Shown piece by piece: positions 37,800 to 39,473 of a DNA stretch of 39,473 nucleotides. The number at the start of each line of letters is the position of its first letter. The first letter of the stretch is position 1. The notes below the pieces were generated by a model. The model ran no database searches, was not told the DNA's origin, and worked only from the letters and a program-made list of their open reading frames with translations. Both the position numbers and the translations under genes were made by a program. The stretch lies in NCBI GenBank assembly GCA_947447405.1, contig CANFKQ010000003.1, positions 1 to 39,473 of the forward strand, read 5' to 3'. Source of the DNA: Comamonadaceae bacterium (GTDB taxonomy: Bacteria; Pseudomonadota; Gammaproteobacteria; Burkholderiales; Burkholderiaceae_C).

Positions 37800-39094
37800 T
37801 TGGTTTTCAAGTAGGGCACCAGCGCCATCGCGGTGCGTTGTGCCGCGCCACGATGCGCTTGTGAAAACGTCATGCACGCTTGCACATGTGCATTTTCATC
37901 TGGGCCAAACCTCACCATTTGCAAAGCAGTCGTCACGGCTTGCGCCATGTCGTCGACGCGCAAAGCTGCACCAGCCTCTTCGGCAAGTTGAGCTGCTTCG
38001 GTAAAGTTAAAGGTGTGTGGGCCCATGATGACAGGGCAGCCACACGCGGTGGCCTCAATCAAGTTTTGCCCGCCCAAAGGCGCAAAGCTGCCGCCGAGCA
38101 AGGCGGCGTCTGACAGACCGTAATACAAAGCCATTTCACCCAAGGAATCGCCAAACCAAATGGTGTTGTCAGCGTCGTGTGGGGCGCTGTCTGGCCCATC
38201 TGTCCATTGACTACGACGCGACACTTTCCAGCCGCGCGCTTCAATCAGGCTTACCACTTCATCAAAGCGCTGCGGATGACGTGGCACGACCAACCATTGC
38301 ACGGCATTGATATGCTCATGTTTATCTAAGGGAGCATCCTTCAGGGCCTGCAACGTGTCCAGCCACATGGCCTCTTCGCCTTCGCGCGAGCTGGTGAATA
38401 GCACTACGGGTCGCTTGAGCGTTTGCTTCCATACCAAAGCCGTTGCCAACTGCGTGGCATCGGGTTTGGCATCGAATTTCAAATTACCCAGCACAGCATC
38501 CACCTTGGCACCCAAGGCCTGCAAGCGTTCAGCATCCGCCTGCGTTTGCGCCAACACGACAGATAAGCCTTGATAAGCAGGCCGCGACAGCCACGACAAG
38601 CGTTGCGCTTGGTGCATGCTTTTTTCGCTCATGCGCGCATTCACCAGCACCAACGGCATGTGAGCCTTGTTGCATTGCGCCACCCAGTTGGGCCACAGCT
38701 CGGTTTCTAAGATGATGCCCACGCGCGGTTTGAACTGCGTCAAAAACCGTTGCACGGCGACCGGCGTGTCCCACGGTTGCCACACTTGCAGATCACCGTC
38801 TTGCAACAAGCTCACGCCCTGCGCACGTCCTGTGGCTGTGCCGTGGGTGAGCAAGATGCGAATGCCGGGCTGTGCCACGCGCAAGGCTTGCAGCAATACG
38901 GCTGCAGCGCGTGTTTCACCCAAAGACACAGCATGCACCCACACATAGCCGCCCTCAGTGGCGGGCTGTGAGTAATAACCAAAGCGTTCTTCAATGGCCT
39001 GCAAATAGCCTGTCTCTTCGCGACCCCGGCGTTGCAACTTGCGGCGCAACAATGGCTGCAAGGCCCACATGACTGCGCTGTAAATGTGAAGCAT
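37796..39094 (-). CDS. waaA: 3-deoxy-D-manno-octulosonic acid transferase
   Basis: YVWVHAVSLGETRAAAVLLQALR; LLTHGTATGRAQG; IILETELWPNWV; LVNARMSEKS; LLGGSFAPLGGQNLIEATACGCPVIMGPHTFNF. Confidence 0.95.
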   Translation of the reverse strand: MLHIYSAVMWALQPLLRRKLQRRGREETGYLQAIEERFGYYSQPATEGGYVWVHAVSLGETRAAAVLLQALRVAQPGIRILLTHGTATGRAQGVSLLQDGDLQVWQPWDTPVAVQRFLTQFKPRVGIILETELWPNWVAQCNKAHMPLVLVNARMSEKSMHQAQRLSWLSRPAYQGLSVVLAQTQADAERLQALGAKVDAVLGNLKFDAKPDATQLATALVWKQTLKRPVVLFTSSREGEEAMWLDTLQALKDAPLDKHEHINAVQWLVVPRHPQRFDEVVSLIEARGWKVSRRSQWTDGPDSAPHDADNTIWFGDSLGEMALYYGLSDAALLGGSFAPLGGQNLIEATACGCPVIMGPHTFNFTEAAQLAEEAGAALRVDDMAQAVTTALQMVRFGPDENAHVQACMTFSQAHRGAAQRTAMALVPYLKTN

Positions 39095-39473
39095 CACGGC
39101 GCTGATTCCTCAGCGCGCAAGCAGGCCTGCCAGGCATCCCACACGGCATCGACACTGGGCGTGGGGCAATCGACCACACTGCGTTGACGCGTCAAACCTT
39201 CAGGGCCTGTGCGCCATGCAGTGTCGAAGTTGTAAATCTGAACATGGGGTAAATCGAGTGCCACAGCGATGTGGCTCAAGCCACTGTCCACGCCAATGAC
39301 CCCGGTGCATTGCGCCATTTCAGTGGTGAGTTGGTCCAGCGACAGGCGGGGCCACACCACGGCTCCTGGCAGCATCTCGGCCATGGCTTCACTGCGCAAA
39401 CGTTCTGCTTCGTTGCCATGGGGCAATGCAACATCGAAGCCTTGTTGTTTCAAGCGCGTACCAATATCAAACC
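39094..39473 (-). CDS. waaC: Lipopolysaccharide heptosyltransferase (WaaC-like), partial (runs off right edge)
   Basis: TEMAQCTGVIGVDSGLSHIAVALDLPHVQIYNFDTAWRTGP is characteristic of glycosyltransferase family 9; overlaps waaA start. Confidence 0.8.
   Translation of the reverse strand, partial: FDIGTRLKQQGFDVALPHGNEAERLRSEAMAEMLPGAVVWPRLSLDQLTTEMAQCTGVIGVDSGLSHIAVALDLPHVQIYNFDTAWRTGPEGLTRQRSVVDCPTPSVDAVWDAWQACLRAEESAP

Noticed and set aside
1-39473. Mobile elements, prophage, tRNA or CRISPR-associated genes
   Set aside because: No transposase, integrase, cas or tRNA-like sequences recognised anywhere in the ORFs or gaps.

Overview
Window from a betaproteobacterial chromosome; protein similarities and gene order suggest Burkholderiales/Comamonadaceae (inference). 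It is densely coding and I see no tRNA, rRNA, CRISPR, IS element or prophage. Left part: a partial core-MetE/MesD-type methionine synthase, a luciferase-like monooxygenase, ettA, an orphan secreted protein and an rhlE-type DEAD-box helicase. Centre (about 6.5-21.3 kb): an aromatic-acid catabolism/uptake island. It holds a VanA-like Rieske oxygenase with a stand-alone VanB-type ferredoxin, a LivFGMHK transporter with two paralogous binding proteins, a GntR/FCD regulator, a SnoaL-like protein, an alpha/beta hydrolase, a flavin monooxygenase, a Bug/TTT binding protein, a LigW-like decarboxylase, a D-2-hydroxyacid dehydrogenase and an enoyl-CoA hydratase-like protein. Next (21.4-26 kb): HiPIP plus a molybdenum hydroxylase operon with XdhC and a MocA-like maturation factor. 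Right part: pdxH, a TonB receptor with msrA, a YdcF-like protein, a TetR-RND efflux operon followed by pcm-like, rhodanese and tolC genes, then waaA and a partial waaC-like gene. Main candidates for follow-up: (i) the LigW-like/VanA-like island with its split electron-transfer chain, (ii) FNR/Anr-like boxes upstream of HiPIP and in the GntR control region, (iii) the Tat-exported Mo-hydroxylase with HiPIP as a possible electron partner. All functional names come from reading the translations; no database search was run.
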